DNA of 64,000 nucleotides, taken from assembly GCA_934462715.1 (NCBI GenBank), contig CAKSIJ010000010.1, positions 1-64,000 of the forward strand. The letters are read 5' to 3'. The stretch is from an uncultured Clostridia bacterium. GTDB lineage: Bacteria > Bacillota > Clostridia > UBA1381. The position numbers and the translations under genes were made by a program. Of this stretch, positions 17,496 through 27,208 are shown in pieces (position 1 is the stretch's first letter; each line of letters opens with the position of its first letter). The notes under the pieces were generated by a model. It ran no database searches, was not told where the DNA came from, and was given only the letters and a program-made list of their open reading frames with translations.

Positions 17496-18008
17496 ATGAA
17501 AAGAAAACAATGCTTTACACTTGTTGAAATTCTTGCGGTAGTTGCAATCACCGGCATTTTAATCACCGGTACGGCTGTGGGCGTCAATGCGCTGTGGCAA
17601 AATAGCAGAGTAGATATATGCGAGTCGGAAATGCGTGATTTTGCAAATTCGGTTAAGAGTTATCTTACAGATTATAACTCAATTGAGATAGCACCCGATT
17701 CAAATTATGAAAATGTCGTGTCGGAAATTATTGAGCTTTTAAACAGCAAGTATCTTTCCTGCGATGTTGAGCTTTCGGAGATTGCAGCGGATAAAAAGAG
17801 CTTTTGCCTGAATACAAAAATAAAGCAGGATCCGTGGGGCGGCAAGTATAAGTTTTATATATACACATATTCCGGTGAGGATTCGGAATCACTTCCCGGC
17901 TTGGTCATTATTTCAAGTCAGGGAAAGGACTCAAATAGCAATGCATCGGAATATAAAAACGGTGATTACGGTGACGATATAGTAACCGTAATTAAATCCA
18001 ATATGTAA
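17496..18008 (+). CDS. Type IV prepilin, GspG-like
   Basis: 170 residues. MKRKQCFTLVEILAVVAITGILITG is a clear prepilin N-terminus (Cys before Phe, Glu at +5). QDPWGGKYKFYIY (about 110-122) is the PWG motif of GspG-type pseudopilins, followed by a calcium-loop-like SSQGKDSNS. I choose ATG 17496 (TGGAG ribosome site); longer in-frame starts lie inside the previous gene. It is a second pilin with a globular domain of GspG type. Confidence 0.75.
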   Translation: MKRKQCFTLVEILAVVAITGILITGTAVGVNALWQNSRVDICESEMRDFANSVKSYLTDYNSIEIAPDSNYENVVSEIIELLNSKYLSCDVELSEIAADKKSFCLNTKIKQDPWGGKYKFYIYTYSGEDSESLPGLVIISSQGKDSNSNASEYKNGDYGDDIVTVIKSNM

Positions 18009-18029
18009 AAATCAGGAGGTGGAACGATT

Positions 18030-20642
18030 GTGAATAAATTAATTATCTGTATGGGTATCTGTTGTTCGCTTATGCTTTGCACACATAGCTTTGCGGCGGA
18101 AGAAACTATGAAAATATCATACAGCGGAGAGGTAAAAGCGGCAAAAGATATTGCAAGCGGAAAAGGGATAAGCTTTTCGCTGCCTCAGCTCGATAATGAT
18201 AGCTTTTATATAAATGCGGTTGAAATGGCTGTATTTGAAAAGGAAGACGGCGGGAACAGCTGGCATATGTATAAAGATGAAAACGGCGAGGAATGCAAGA
18301 AAAAATATATTGCAGCTCCTGCAAGCCTTAATATAAATGCCGGATTCGGAAATGTCTCGGACTATCGTGATAAGGCAAAATATAAGCTGGCATACAGGTA
18401 TCTTGCGTCAAGTAAGGACGATCAATCCCAAAATATGATTGCAGGTGAAAATATAAAGGACGGTTGGAGACTGGTGGGAGAAACAAATTCTGCTGAAGCG
18501 AGTGATAATGGGCTTTCTTTTTATAAAAATTCATTGCCAACAATGACGGTGCAATGCTTTTCGTATCACTATTATTCTCGGGACGGTGTGATGACGGCGG
18601 ATTGCTGTCCGTCCGAGCTTGGCAATACGTATTTTCCGGCGGATGTATTTGTCCGAGGTATAACAGTTCAGATGTATGCGAATGATTTTGATCGTGAGGA
18701 TATTCTGACGGTTGCTTATCATCTTGAAGACGCAGAAAACGGAAAAGTTATATACGAAGGACCTCTTCCGGCTGATAACATGATAAAAACAGAATATCAA
18801 TGCAAGAAATATAAGCTGCAGCTTACGGTATCGGATAACTTTGGCGGCAGCATAACATCGGACGAGTACATTTTTCAGCTTGACACGGAGCTTCCGCAAG
18901 TTGTAAGTGCTTTTGATGACGGCGGCTATGCGCTTAAGGGTGCAACTCTGTTTTCGGATTTCAAAGTTGAAGATGACAGCAGCATACCAATGACCAATGG
19001 CAGCGTATATGCTAAAATATACAGAAACGACACAGAAATCGGCAGTGCATGGCTTGAAAATATCGGCAAAGAGATTTTCAGGCTGGATAAGTCCGGAATG
19101 CAGGACGGAAAATACAAAGTATTGCTGAATATGTTTGATAAAGCGGGCAATATGAATGAATACGTGTTTGAACAGACACTTGATAATACAGCGCCGAGTC
19201 TGTATTTTTTCACACCTGAAGAAAATGCGCAGGCAACATATTACTCAAAATGGATGAATGAAAGCAAGAAGGTTATATTCAAAGCCGAGGATGAGTATGC
19301 AGGAGTAAAAAAATATACAGCCTTTCTTGCTTCCGGCATTGCGTCAACCGGAGGATATACCCAAAGCAGAAAAAACGTTCAGATTAACTTTGACGTGACA
19401 GGAAGCAAAACGGGTAAGCTCCGGTATCGGATTTATGTTTATGACGATGCAAAATCAATAAACAAAACGCAGAACCGATATAATGCTTCGTCTCAGGGAA
19501 ATCGGATGTATGTCGAAAAATATGTGTGGCTTGATAAGACAGAGCCGTCAGTAACAATAAATCATAGTGACGTGTCGTGGAAATCGGCACCGTATACCGT
19601 TGAAGCCGATTTTTATGATTATCCGTCATCTTCTGCTGTAAATGACGCATCGGGAATTATGTCAAAGCAGTATGCAATAACAAACGATGAATTTGAGACG
19701 CCTGTATATAAGGCATATGACGGAGGCGTAACATTTACCGACGGAGGAGTATATTATCTGCATTTTAAGGCGAAAGATAATGCAGGCAACGAAAAGTCGG
19801 CAAGTGTCAGGGTGCGCATTAATTCTCCGTCAAGAATAACCGGAAGGGTCAGACCGACTGAGGACAGTAAGCACACTATTTATTACGGAACACCCGGTTT
19901 TTATGTTGCTAAAAATACAGCGTACAGTACAAAGTATCATTTTGAAATAGAGGACAATGATGTTAATGACATAATCAAAGCATCTGTCAAGCTGGTAAGC
20001 CAAGATGACAGCAGTGTATATGCTATGGCGGAAAGTGAAAATGTTCCGGATGGAAATACTCAAAGGGATATTACTTTTTCTATGGCATATCTTGATGATG
20101 AGCTTGCCGAACTTCCTGATGGAGTATACGATATGTTTATTACTGTTTCGGAAGTGAAAAATGACGGCGAAGAGGTCGCAACTTACGAAAATATAAAGGA
20201 TTGTGAAGTGGTTATAAAACGCAATTCACCGCCCACACCGATTATTTCTGTTAATGCCGGCAAGGTGAAGATTGAATATCCGAATGAACCGTTGTCGGGC
20301 AGTCTTAACAGCGAAGTGATTAAAAGCCATTACAAATATCAGTATAAGGCTTTGAAGGACGGTGACGCTTCAACAAACAGCTACAAAACGTATACGGGTG
20401 AATTTGATGCGGACGATTTCATTGTGACTGCTCTTTATACGGACATTGCGGGAAATACTTCTGTTGCGACAATGCGGATTTACAAAGATGAATCGGGCGG
20501 CGGAAGCGATGATGACGATATAATTACCGACGGCGATACAATTACCGTTGAAGAGTCGCGTGCTGCGGATGTGTATTACATCGGCGTCAGACGCAATAAA
20601 AATCATGGGATTAATAATGATGTGTTTGATTTTCTTAATTAA
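18030..20642 (+). CDS. Large secreted Ig-like repeat protein, adhesin candidate
   Basis: 870 residues with a signal peptide (about 1-23, ending HSFAA) and several beta-sandwich Ig-like units. Two carry the motif KAGN or NAGN (DGKYKVLLNMFDKAGN near 357, YYLHFKAKDNAGN near 575) seen in bacterial Ig-like surface proteins. There is no LPXTG or membrane anchor at the C-terminus. GTG start at 18030 behind GGAGGTGG. Its place just after the pseudopilins suggests a pilus-associated or tip adhesin; the ligand is unknown. Confidence 0.6.
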   Translation: MNKLIICMGICCSLMLCTHSFAAEETMKISYSGEVKAAKDIASGKGISFSLPQLDNDSFYINAVEMAVFEKEDGGNSWHMYKDENGEECKKKYIAAPASLNINAGFGNVSDYRDKAKYKLAYRYLASSKDDQSQNMIAGENIKDGWRLVGETNSAEASDNGLSFYKNSLPTMTVQCFSYHYYSRDGVMTADCCPSELGNTYFPADVFVRGITVQMYANDFDREDILTVAYHLEDAENGKVIYEGPLPADNMIKTEYQCKKYKLQLTVSDNFGGSITSDEYIFQLDTELPQVVSAFDDGGYALKGATLFSDFKVEDDSSIPMTNGSVYAKIYRNDTEIGSAWLENIGKEIFRLDKSGMQDGKYKVLLNMFDKAGNMNEYVFEQTLDNTAPSLYFFTPEENAQATYYSKWMNESKKVIFKAEDEYAGVKKYTAFLASGIASTGGYTQSRKNVQINFDVTGSKTGKLRYRIYVYDDAKSINKTQNRYNASSQGNRMYVEKYVWLDKTEPSVTINHSDVSWKSAPYTVEADFYDYPSSSAVNDASGIMSKQYAITNDEFETPVYKAYDGGVTFTDGGVYYLHFKAKDNAGNEKSASVRVRINSPSRITGRVRPTEDSKHTIYYGTPGFYVAKNTAYSTKYHFEIEDNDVNDIIKASVKLVSQDDSSVYAMAESENVPDGNTQRDITFSMAYLDDELAELPDGVYDMFITVSEVKNDGEEVATYENIKDCEVVIKRNSPPTPIISVNAGKVKIEYPNEPLSGSLNSEVIKSHYKYQYKALKDGDASTNSYKTYTGEFDADDFIVTALYTDIAGNTSVATMRIYKDESGGGSDDDDIITDGDTITVEESRAADVYYIGVRRNKNHGINNDVFDFLN

Positions 20643-20657
20643 TACGGAGGTAGAGCT

Positions 20658-21311
20658 TTGAAAAAAATAATAGTTTTTGCGTTGGCGGTGTGCATGGGTT
20701 TACTATGCACCGCAAGCGCATTTGGTATAACACAAATTGGACCTGATACCGAGTTCGCCGATAAAGCAGACAGAAAGCTTGATGAAGATATTGCATATAT
20801 TTCATCTGTCGCAAATGTGTATTCGGACAGGTATATTGTGACGGAAGAAAAATACGCTGATATAACGGCGATTGATGAGCTGTATAATAAGCTGTCAGAG
20901 CCGCTGTCGATAAACGAAATCGACACAGGAAGGCTTGATCTTGATACAAGTGCTGTTTACAGTGACAGACTAAAAAAAGAAATGAACAGATTTAAAATGT
21001 TCGGAGGTCTTTCCGGATGCGGTATGCTGTTTGAACCGATTGCGTATTTTAGAATTTACAGAAATATTGTTCTGGTCGGCGGATATACAAGTTATATCAA
21101 AAGCATTGAAAATCCGGACGACGCGTATTGGCAGTATGTATGCAGTATTGAGAATATGACAAGAGAGGTTGTCGGATACGATACACGCATAGAAATGCTG
21201 GATAAAATCAGACAGATGTATAGCAATATGGATGCAGACAGCCGGTTTAAAATATTCTTGCTTGTTGACGGCAAGGTTAATTCTGTTTGGGAGCGAGGTG
21301 AGAACGAATGA
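20658..21311 (+). CDS. Secreted protein of unknown function
   Basis: 217 residues: signal peptide (about 1-22), then a mixed alpha-beta domain with no known motif that I can identify. TTG start at 20658 behind GGAGG; ATGA overlap with the next gene. It is part of the block of exported proteins between the pseudopilins and the prepilin peptidase. Confidence 0.6.
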   Translation: MKKIIVFALAVCMGLLCTASAFGITQIGPDTEFADKADRKLDEDIAYISSVANVYSDRYIVTEEKYADITAIDELYNKLSEPLSINEIDTGRLDLDTSAVYSDRLKKEMNRFKMFGGLSGCGMLFEPIAYFRIYRNIVLVGGYTSYIKSIENPDDAYWQYVCSIENMTREVVGYDTRIEMLDKIRQMYSNMDADSRFKIFLLVDGKVNSVWERGENE

Positions 21312-22771
21312 AACGATTAATATCAATAATGCTTTCTGTATGCTTTATGCTGTGCGGAGTGACAGTTTTTGCGAAAAATGAGATAACGTCAATTAAAATC
21401 AGTGTGAAGAATACGACTATGACAGTGGGCGAGACTCAAAAAATAAATGTTACAAAATCACCTGTAAATGCTGAAGATGTGCAGTATGAGTACATATCAG
21501 ATAACCCCGATGTCGTTACTGCGGCAATCGGTACGCTTATTGCAAAGAGCGTAGGTGTGGCGAGTATTACGGTAAGAGTAAGCGGTACGGATATTTCCGA
21601 TACGGTCAAAATCGAGGTTTCAGATAGTGCCCGGGAAATTCCCGTTGAAAAAATATCGCTTAAAAGCAGCTATATTTATATCGAACAATATAAGAGAGAA
21701 AAAATAAACTATACGGTTCTGCCCGAAAATGCAACGGATTGCGGTGTAAACTTTGAAAGCTCTGATACAGCGGTTTTAACGGTGGATAACAAGGGATATG
21801 TATATGCTAAGCGTGAGGGAAGCGCAAGCGTTATTATAAAATCTGATGACGGGAAGGCTAAGGCGGTTGTCAGGGTGTATGTTACAGGCAATGACCGATA
21901 TTATGATGATGACGATGATAAAAGGGTAAGAAGTTTGTATATTACATATGATGATGAGAATGTTGATGATGAATTTGAGCTGATGGAGCGCAGCAGCGTT
22001 CAGCTGTCGGCAAAGATTTATCCGTCTTCTGCAAGCAGTAAAGGCGTTATATGGTCAAGCTCGGATAAAAGGATAGCGACTGTTGATAAAAACGGAAAGG
22101 TTACAGCGGTTAAAAAGGGAAGCTGCACGATTTATGCAAAATCGGAAGAGCGAACATCTGTAAGAGACAGCTTTAAACTGGTCGTGACAGACTATATTCG
22201 CTATCCCGATTCCATTAAAATCGAGCCGGATAAAAACGCTGTTTTAAAAACCGGAAGCAGAGTGAAGATGTGGGCGGAGATCTCATCGACGGACACAACC
22301 GAAAGAGAACTGTATTGGCAGGTGTCCGGCAATGCGAAAATTGACCAAAGCGGAATGCTCACCATTAATGACGGCGGAGAGATAAAGGTATATGCCTATT
22401 CAAAAAATCGTGAAGTAAAAGGTGAGTATGTTATAAATGCAGAATACTCCGAAGATTTCTTTGGGCTGTACGGAGAAAAGTATAACCAGCCAAAAAGCAG
22501 AAGATTTAAAATCCATCTTGACGAGATGGTAAGTGAATGGTCGGCAAGAAACAGTATTTTTGCATCAGCCGATCCGTGCGGCAACAGTGACAGGATAGAT
22601 ATAAATATATCCGCAGACGATAAAACAATTACGATAAGTCCGGCAGATACTTGGCCGCAGGGAGACGTATATATTTTCATAAAAAGCAGTCTTTCCGATA
22701 TATATGGAAATCAGACCGGCAAAAACTTAAAGTATAAACTTAATATAAGAGGTACGGCATATGAAGCTTGA
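21308..22771 (+). CDS. Secreted BIG2 (Ig-like group 2) repeat protein
   Basis: 487 residues: signal peptide (1-22) then about four BIG2-type Ig-like units near residues 25-100, 113-197, 208-300 and 303-378. Each has the pattern of a VKIS..V/L strand start, SSD..VATVD and GVAS/GSCTI endings. Such domains are stalks in surface adhesins and intimin-like proteins. A short C-terminal domain follows. The last 11 bases overlap the next gene. Confidence 0.7.
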   Translation: MKRLISIMLSVCFMLCGVTVFAKNEITSIKISVKNTTMTVGETQKINVTKSPVNAEDVQYEYISDNPDVVTAAIGTLIAKSVGVASITVRVSGTDISDTVKIEVSDSAREIPVEKISLKSSYIYIEQYKREKINYTVLPENATDCGVNFESSDTAVLTVDNKGYVYAKREGSASVIIKSDDGKAKAVVRVYVTGNDRYYDDDDDKRVRSLYITYDDENVDDEFELMERSSVQLSAKIYPSSASSKGVIWSSSDKRIATVDKNGKVTAVKKGSCTIYAKSEERTSVRDSFKLVVTDYIRYPDSIKIEPDKNAVLKTGSRVKMWAEISSTDTTERELYWQVSGNAKIDQSGMLTINDGGEIKVYAYSKNREVKGEYVINAEYSEDFFGLYGEKYNQPKSRRFKIHLDEMVSEWSARNSIFASADPCGNSDRIDINISADDKTITISPADTWPQGDVYIFIKSSLSDIYGNQTGKNLKYKLNIRGTAYEA

Positions 22772-23306
22772 TTTATCAAAATTTAAAAATAAAAAGAATA
22801 TTATTCGTTGTGCGGCTATAGCAACTTGTGCAGTATGTGCAATTACAGCCTTTTGCATAATAGATAAAAGCAATAATGCCGGAGATATAACGGAGGCGGA
22901 TTATTCCGGTATTCAGGTTACGGATGAGGAAATGCAGCAGTACCGTGATAAAATCGGCAGCGATATGGATATTAAAAATGCGGTTTTAATCTTGTTTGAA
23001 ACAGAGGAAGAGTGCAGAAATTTTATCAATACTCACGGCGCTGACGAAAATCCGCTTGCGGCAGGAGCTGGTATTGTTCCGCTGATGGATGAGGACGGAT
23101 ATTATAACATAGTCGGCAAGGAAAGGCTTGAAAACGTGTTTGATTCGTTGAGTGACGGTGAGTATTCAAAAGAGCCGATAGCGTACAGTAATCTGTTTTG
23201 CTATTTGAAGCGTATCGGAATTGATTCTCCGACTAAAAACAATGATGAGCTTAAAAAGATAATCCAAAACGATAAATATCAGCAGAATAAAAGGGAGGAA
23301 AAGTAG
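22761..23306 (+). CDS. Membrane-anchored parvulin-like (PPIase) fragment
   Basis: 181 residues: a basic N-terminus, one transmembrane helix (about 17-35), then a region resembling a degenerate PpiC rotamase. KNAVLILFETEEECRNFI is like the first strand and helix, AGAGIVPLMDEDGYYNIVG like the GDLGW loop, and LENVFDSLSDGEYSKEPI like the helix ending in GE.S.PV. It is probably half of a SurA/PrsA-type foldase; the helical chaperone half may be the protein at 26221. It acts outside the membrane if so. Confidence 0.5.
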   Translation: MKLDLSKFKNKKNIIRCAAIATCAVCAITAFCIIDKSNNAGDITEADYSGIQVTDEEMQQYRDKIGSDMDIKNAVLILFETEEECRNFINTHGADENPLAAGAGIVPLMDEDGYYNIVGKERLENVFDSLSDGEYSKEPIAYSNLFCYLKRIGIDSPTKNNDELKKIIQNDKYQQNKREEK

Positions 23307-23307
23307 T

Positions 23308-25488
23308 ATGAAACGATTAATTGCAGCAATTCTTTGCCTATGCACATTCGGTATATCGGCATATGCAGAACCGGCAAAAATAGAAACAGCAGCAGAATAT
23401 GAGCTGTGGACACAATCTCCGTCTTTAACCTGCGGGTTTACGGCAGACGATGTGAGGATATACAAGAGCATTGATCTTGATTGCCTTGATGTTTATCAGC
23501 TAAGCGAAATAGGTGAAAACTATTATCTTGCTGTATGCAGGCATGAAAGACGAGGCGTCGGAAATAAAGGTAAAAGCAAGCTTACTCAGCATTATTTCTA
23601 TACACTCTATGCGACAGATACCGGATTTATAATTTTGTCGGATGGTACACCGATGAATGAATATAATACGGGTAACGGTCTTAATATAGCTTGCATAAAG
23701 GATGAAATTGATGCCGACTATTATGTAAAGAACGGTTCGGAAGTACCGTACTATATCATAAATCCGATAAGCAAATATGTTTATAAAGGCGATGATGAAT
23801 ATGATGACTATTTTTATATTTCCGATAAAGGCATACTTTATTCTATGTGCGAAAACTCCGAATACAACTCGGAAGGGTATCCGTATATAAAAGATAAAAT
23901 TCTGTATCGCGGTCAGGAACGCTACAGATCAGGTGACACGACATCAAGAGTCTATTATATGCCCGGCACTACAAAATTAGCTTGTTCCACTTCGCCGATT
24001 TTATTAAAAAATAATCAGACGGTAACGGGGAGTGAAACAAGGATTCCGCTTGCTGACATGACTGAGGCAAATGGATATAAGCTGTATCAGGAGGGCTTCA
24101 CGTCCAATTTCTATAAAAAATCATATATACCGGTTCCGGGCAGCAATAATCTGTATTTCACACATAGTCAGGAATCGAGAATAGATGAAGCAAGCGGGTC
24201 CAAAGAATATTATCGTCAGATTGATATGTATAAGCTGGTAAACAATAAAATGGAGTATCTGAAAAGCTCGGAGATATCCGGCTATTCATCAAATTTTAAG
24301 TGTTACAGCCTAAAAAATCTTGACACAGATTATTATATAAAAAATGAACTGGCAGTACCGGCGGTGCTGCTGGGGAACTCGGCTGTTATCACAACAGACG
24401 GAAACGTTGTCGAATTTGGATTTGATCCGACGGTTCACAGATACTATAATATAGGAGCATATAATAATCGGCTGGCGGTATACAGATCATATAACGGAAA
24501 TGTGATAATTCGCGAACGTGACGAAACAAATGAATATTACTACTGGCAGGTAATAAATGAGATAAACATCACCCGGAAAGGAAAAACGGAATTATCAAAT
24601 GACTTGAAGCTAAAGATTGAATATACTCCGGCAGAGGAGATGAACGGGTATTATTCAAGATATGACAGATGGAATGCGCCTGATTTTCCGGAATTATCAG
24701 AGATAAAAACAAAAGAGTGGTGGGGAATTAACCGAATGCTTACCAATGTATTTCCTGATGGCAGATATGTAGAGGGCTCTTGGGAAAGTCTTGGCGGCTC
24801 GGTAAGTGAAATATGGTATAATATTTACAATAAGGATTCAACGCTCAGAGCTTGCGGCCCGTCGGGATATTCAGAGGGTATTTCTTCGGAGAATGGGCAG
24901 GAGCTTATCACATATGCAATCAATAACAGTAAATTTCTTGTTACTTATGAGAGTATCGGAAGACGGTTTGTAAGAGAATATTATAGGGTTGCGGTGGTTC
25001 AGGAGTCAGACACCGGAGAAATAACCGGGAAAACGCAGCTGGGAGAAAAGAATATAACACCGCCGGACACAAGTGATACCGAAATCATTCAGCCGAAAAT
25101 TGATTTCGGGCAGAATGATTTGCCAATCGGATATAATATCAAAGACAATGTTATTGATACCGATAAGCTTGAGGCAGATTTAAGAGAGCAGGTTAATGCA
25201 ATAAGGCTGAATGATATTGTCATTGTTGCAAATGACGAATACCAAAGCGGAGGACAGAACACAGGGGTCACACTCGGCACGTTTTCTCAATATGACAGAA
25301 CAATGGGTAACGGCGGTCTTAAACTGTATTCAAACGGGCAGTATTTCAGATGGTACAGCACAAATCCGCAAAATCTTCGTGAGGGGACATATAACAAATC
25401 ATATACCATCGGCGATAAGACTCTTTATGTAACATTTAAGATTATAAATCCGCCGTCAAATGACGGAAGTACGACGGTGGTGTTTTAA
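23308..25488 (+). CDS. Large secreted protein of unknown function
   Basis: 726 residues with a signal peptide (1-20, ending ISAYA). The body is rich in Tyr, Asn and Asp with beta-strand character, and lacks a membrane anchor. The middle has repeated ADYYVKNGSEVP / TDYYIKNELAVP motifs (about 135 and 345), suggesting an internal duplication of about 210 residues. I do not know the family. It is likely another surface or pilus-linked protein. Confidence 0.55.
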   Translation: MKRLIAAILCLCTFGISAYAEPAKIETAAEYELWTQSPSLTCGFTADDVRIYKSIDLDCLDVYQLSEIGENYYLAVCRHERRGVGNKGKSKLTQHYFYTLYATDTGFIILSDGTPMNEYNTGNGLNIACIKDEIDADYYVKNGSEVPYYIINPISKYVYKGDDEYDDYFYISDKGILYSMCENSEYNSEGYPYIKDKILYRGQERYRSGDTTSRVYYMPGTTKLACSTSPILLKNNQTVTGSETRIPLADMTEANGYKLYQEGFTSNFYKKSYIPVPGSNNLYFTHSQESRIDEASGSKEYYRQIDMYKLVNNKMEYLKSSEISGYSSNFKCYSLKNLDTDYYIKNELAVPAVLLGNSAVITTDGNVVEFGFDPTVHRYYNIGAYNNRLAVYRSYNGNVIIRERDETNEYYYWQVINEINITRKGKTELSNDLKLKIEYTPAEEMNGYYSRYDRWNAPDFPELSEIKTKEWWGINRMLTNVFPDGRYVEGSWESLGGSVSEIWYNIYNKDSTLRACGPSGYSEGISSENGQELITYAINNSKFLVTYESIGRRFVREYYRVAVVQESDTGEITGKTQLGEKNITPPDTSDTEIIQPKIDFGQNDLPIGYNIKDNVIDTDKLEADLREQVNAIRLNDIVIVANDEYQSGGQNTGVTLGTFSQYDRTMGNGGLKLYSNGQYFRWYSTNPQNLREGTYNKSYTIGDKTLYVTFKIINPPSNDGSTTVVF

Positions 25489-25491
25489 TAT

Positions 25492-26208
25492 ATGCTACAC
25501 GTATTGGCAATGATTGCAGGCTGCTGCATCGGCAGCTTTTTAAATGTTGTGTTCTCACGCATGGACTGGTATAAGGGCAGATCAAGATGTGATGCCTGCG
25601 GATATACTTTAAAATGGTATGACCTGATACCAATTGTAAGCTATCTAATGCTGCGCGGAAGATGCAGAAAGTGTAAAACAAAAATTGCCCTGTCGCATTT
25701 TATAAGCGAGCTGATGATGGGAGCCGCATTTTTATGCGGCTCTCTTTGCTTTTGCAGATTTGATATGTGTAATGCAGCCGTTTTTGTGTGCGGATTGATA
25801 TTTATTTCGGTTGCCGCAATAGAGGACTATAAGGAGCAAATGGTGTACTCGTGGATTTTAAACAGCGGAATTTGTATAACGGCGGCGGTAAAATGTATAG
25901 TGCTTTTCATGAGTGAACAAACCTGCGGCGCGTGGCTGATGATTGTTTTGGCGATTGCATTTAAGCTTATCGCCTATTTAATATCAAAAGAGAGCAAGGC
26001 AAAAATCGGTGCAGGCGATTTTGATATATTTATTATAATATTTGTGATGTTCGGAGGATGGGGACTGCTTTTAACAGTAACCTATTCAAGCATAGCAGGC
26101 TGCCTGATTTATCTTCCGCCGATTATAGCAAAAAAGCGGGATATGAAAGAGCCGCTTCCGTTTATACCGCTGCTTTTGGCAGGCACGATATGTAATCTGA
26201 TAATATAA
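25492..26208 (+). CDS. pilD: Prepilin peptidase, PilD/GspO type
   Basis: 238-residue membrane protease (family A24) that cleaves and usually N-methylates prepilins. N-terminal GSFLNVV (about 15-21) and the zinc cysteines CDAC and CRKC (about 34-37 and 59-62) are intact. The two catalytic aspartates are in AIEDYKEQMV (about 109) and GAGDFD (about 179). It is full length and located after the pilin block, so it probably serves the type IV prepilins at 15235-17496. Confidence 0.87.
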   Translation: MLHVLAMIAGCCIGSFLNVVFSRMDWYKGRSRCDACGYTLKWYDLIPIVSYLMLRGRCRKCKTKIALSHFISELMMGAAFLCGSLCFCRFDMCNAAVFVCGLIFISVAAIEDYKEQMVYSWILNSGICITAAVKCIVLFMSEQTCGAWLMIVLAIAFKLIAYLISKESKAKIGAGDFDIFIIIFVMFGGWGLLLTVTYSSIAGCLIYLPPIIAKKRDMKEPLPFIPLLLAGTICNLII

Positions 26209-26220
26209 GGGGTGTGTGAT

Positions 26221-26733
26221 TTGGAGAAAAAAATGATAATTTGTTGCGGAATATTTAATTTTATCGTATTAGTAATAGTGAGCAGCTGTTTAATATTAAA
26301 GCCTGTCGGAACGATTGGACAGCATAAGGTCAGAGCATACGAGCTTATCAAAACCGCTTATGACAATAAGGAGCTTATATTTGAAAGAATTGCGGAGAAT
26401 GAAGCAATAGAAAAGCTTTCAAAACAGCTTGATATAAGCATAAGCGAGGACGAAATGAGGACTGAATGTGACAAACTTGTATTCGACTTGGGCATTGATG
26501 AGAAAGAGGCATATAAAATGTGCCGGACAACCATTCTGCATCAAAGGGCGATTGATAAGCTTGCGCTTGAGAGTGAGATAACCGCAGAAGAGGCAAGACA
26601 GTATTATGACGAGCATAAATCACTCTACGGAGAAGAACCCGACTTTCAGAACATAAAGCTTGATCTTAAAATGCGGATGGGAGTTGAAAAATATGAGGAA
26701 ATGCTCAAAAAAATCAAAAATGAGCAAAAGTGA
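26221..26733 (+). CDS. SurA/PrsA N-terminal-like helical chaperone piece
   Basis: 170 residues: one transmembrane helix (about 7-25), then a helical domain. LSKQLDISISEDEMRTECD and EEARQYYDEH are the pattern of SurA_N (AVxKxAxElG.. then ITxEExxxYY). There is no rotamase domain. The protein at 22761 carries such a domain, so the foldase seems divided between two genes. TTG 26221 is well spaced from AGGGG; the GTG at 26212 is too near. Confidence 0.55.
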   Translation: MEKKMIICCGIFNFIVLVIVSSCLILKPVGTIGQHKVRAYELIKTAYDNKELIFERIAENEAIEKLSKQLDISISEDEMRTECDKLVFDLGIDEKEAYKMCRTTILHQRAIDKLALESEITAEEARQYYDEHKSLYGEEPDFQNIKLDLKMRMGVEKYEEMLKKIKNEQK

Positions 26734-27190
26734 GCTTTTTAAGCTGAAAAAGGGCGGAAGCGGCACAATACTTACGATGATTTTGGTGTTTTTCATGGTG
26801 ACACTAACCGTGACGGTCGGTGAATTTTACCGGATACATCTTTTGCAGCAGGATATTGAATATGGACTGCAAAGGAGCGTGAACTGTGCAGTTGAATTTG
26901 CAATGGGCGATTCGTACAGACAGGATAAAATCATAAATCTTGATGTTGCGGTTGCAAAGAGAGAGTTTTATAAATATCTGGTTGAGGATATGCAGCTTGA
27001 TTCAATGCGCAGAAAATATAAAAACGGGAGATTGGTTTACCGACTGAATTTGTCGTCTGTAACAGGCAGCAGCAATCCTGCTGTATTTGAAGTAAAGGGA
27101 TACGCAGAAGCTGACAGTTTGTTTGCGTTTCTCAGCGGCAGAATAAAGATACCGTTTGAAATATCATCAACAAATTACAGACTTGATTAG
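26693..27190 (+). CDS. TadE/TadG-like single-pass protein
   Basis: 165 residues. Basic N-terminus, Gly-rich turn, transmembrane helix (about 25-45), then a hydrophilic extracellular domain. The arrangement (KKGGSGTILTMILVFFMVTL) resembles TadE/G minor pseudopilins and DUF4320-type proteins. The start overlaps the end of the previous gene by 41 bases; ATG 26720 is an alternative. Confidence 0.5.
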   Translation: MRKCSKKSKMSKSELFKLKKGGSGTILTMILVFFMVTLTVTVGEFYRIHLLQQDIEYGLQRSVNCAVEFAMGDSYRQDKIINLDVAVAKREFYKYLVEDMQLDSMRRKYKNGRLVYRLNLSSVTGSSNPAVFEVKGYAEADSLFAFLSGRIKIPFEISSTNYRLD

Positions 27191-27208
27191 GAAGAAAGGA
27201 AGATATCT

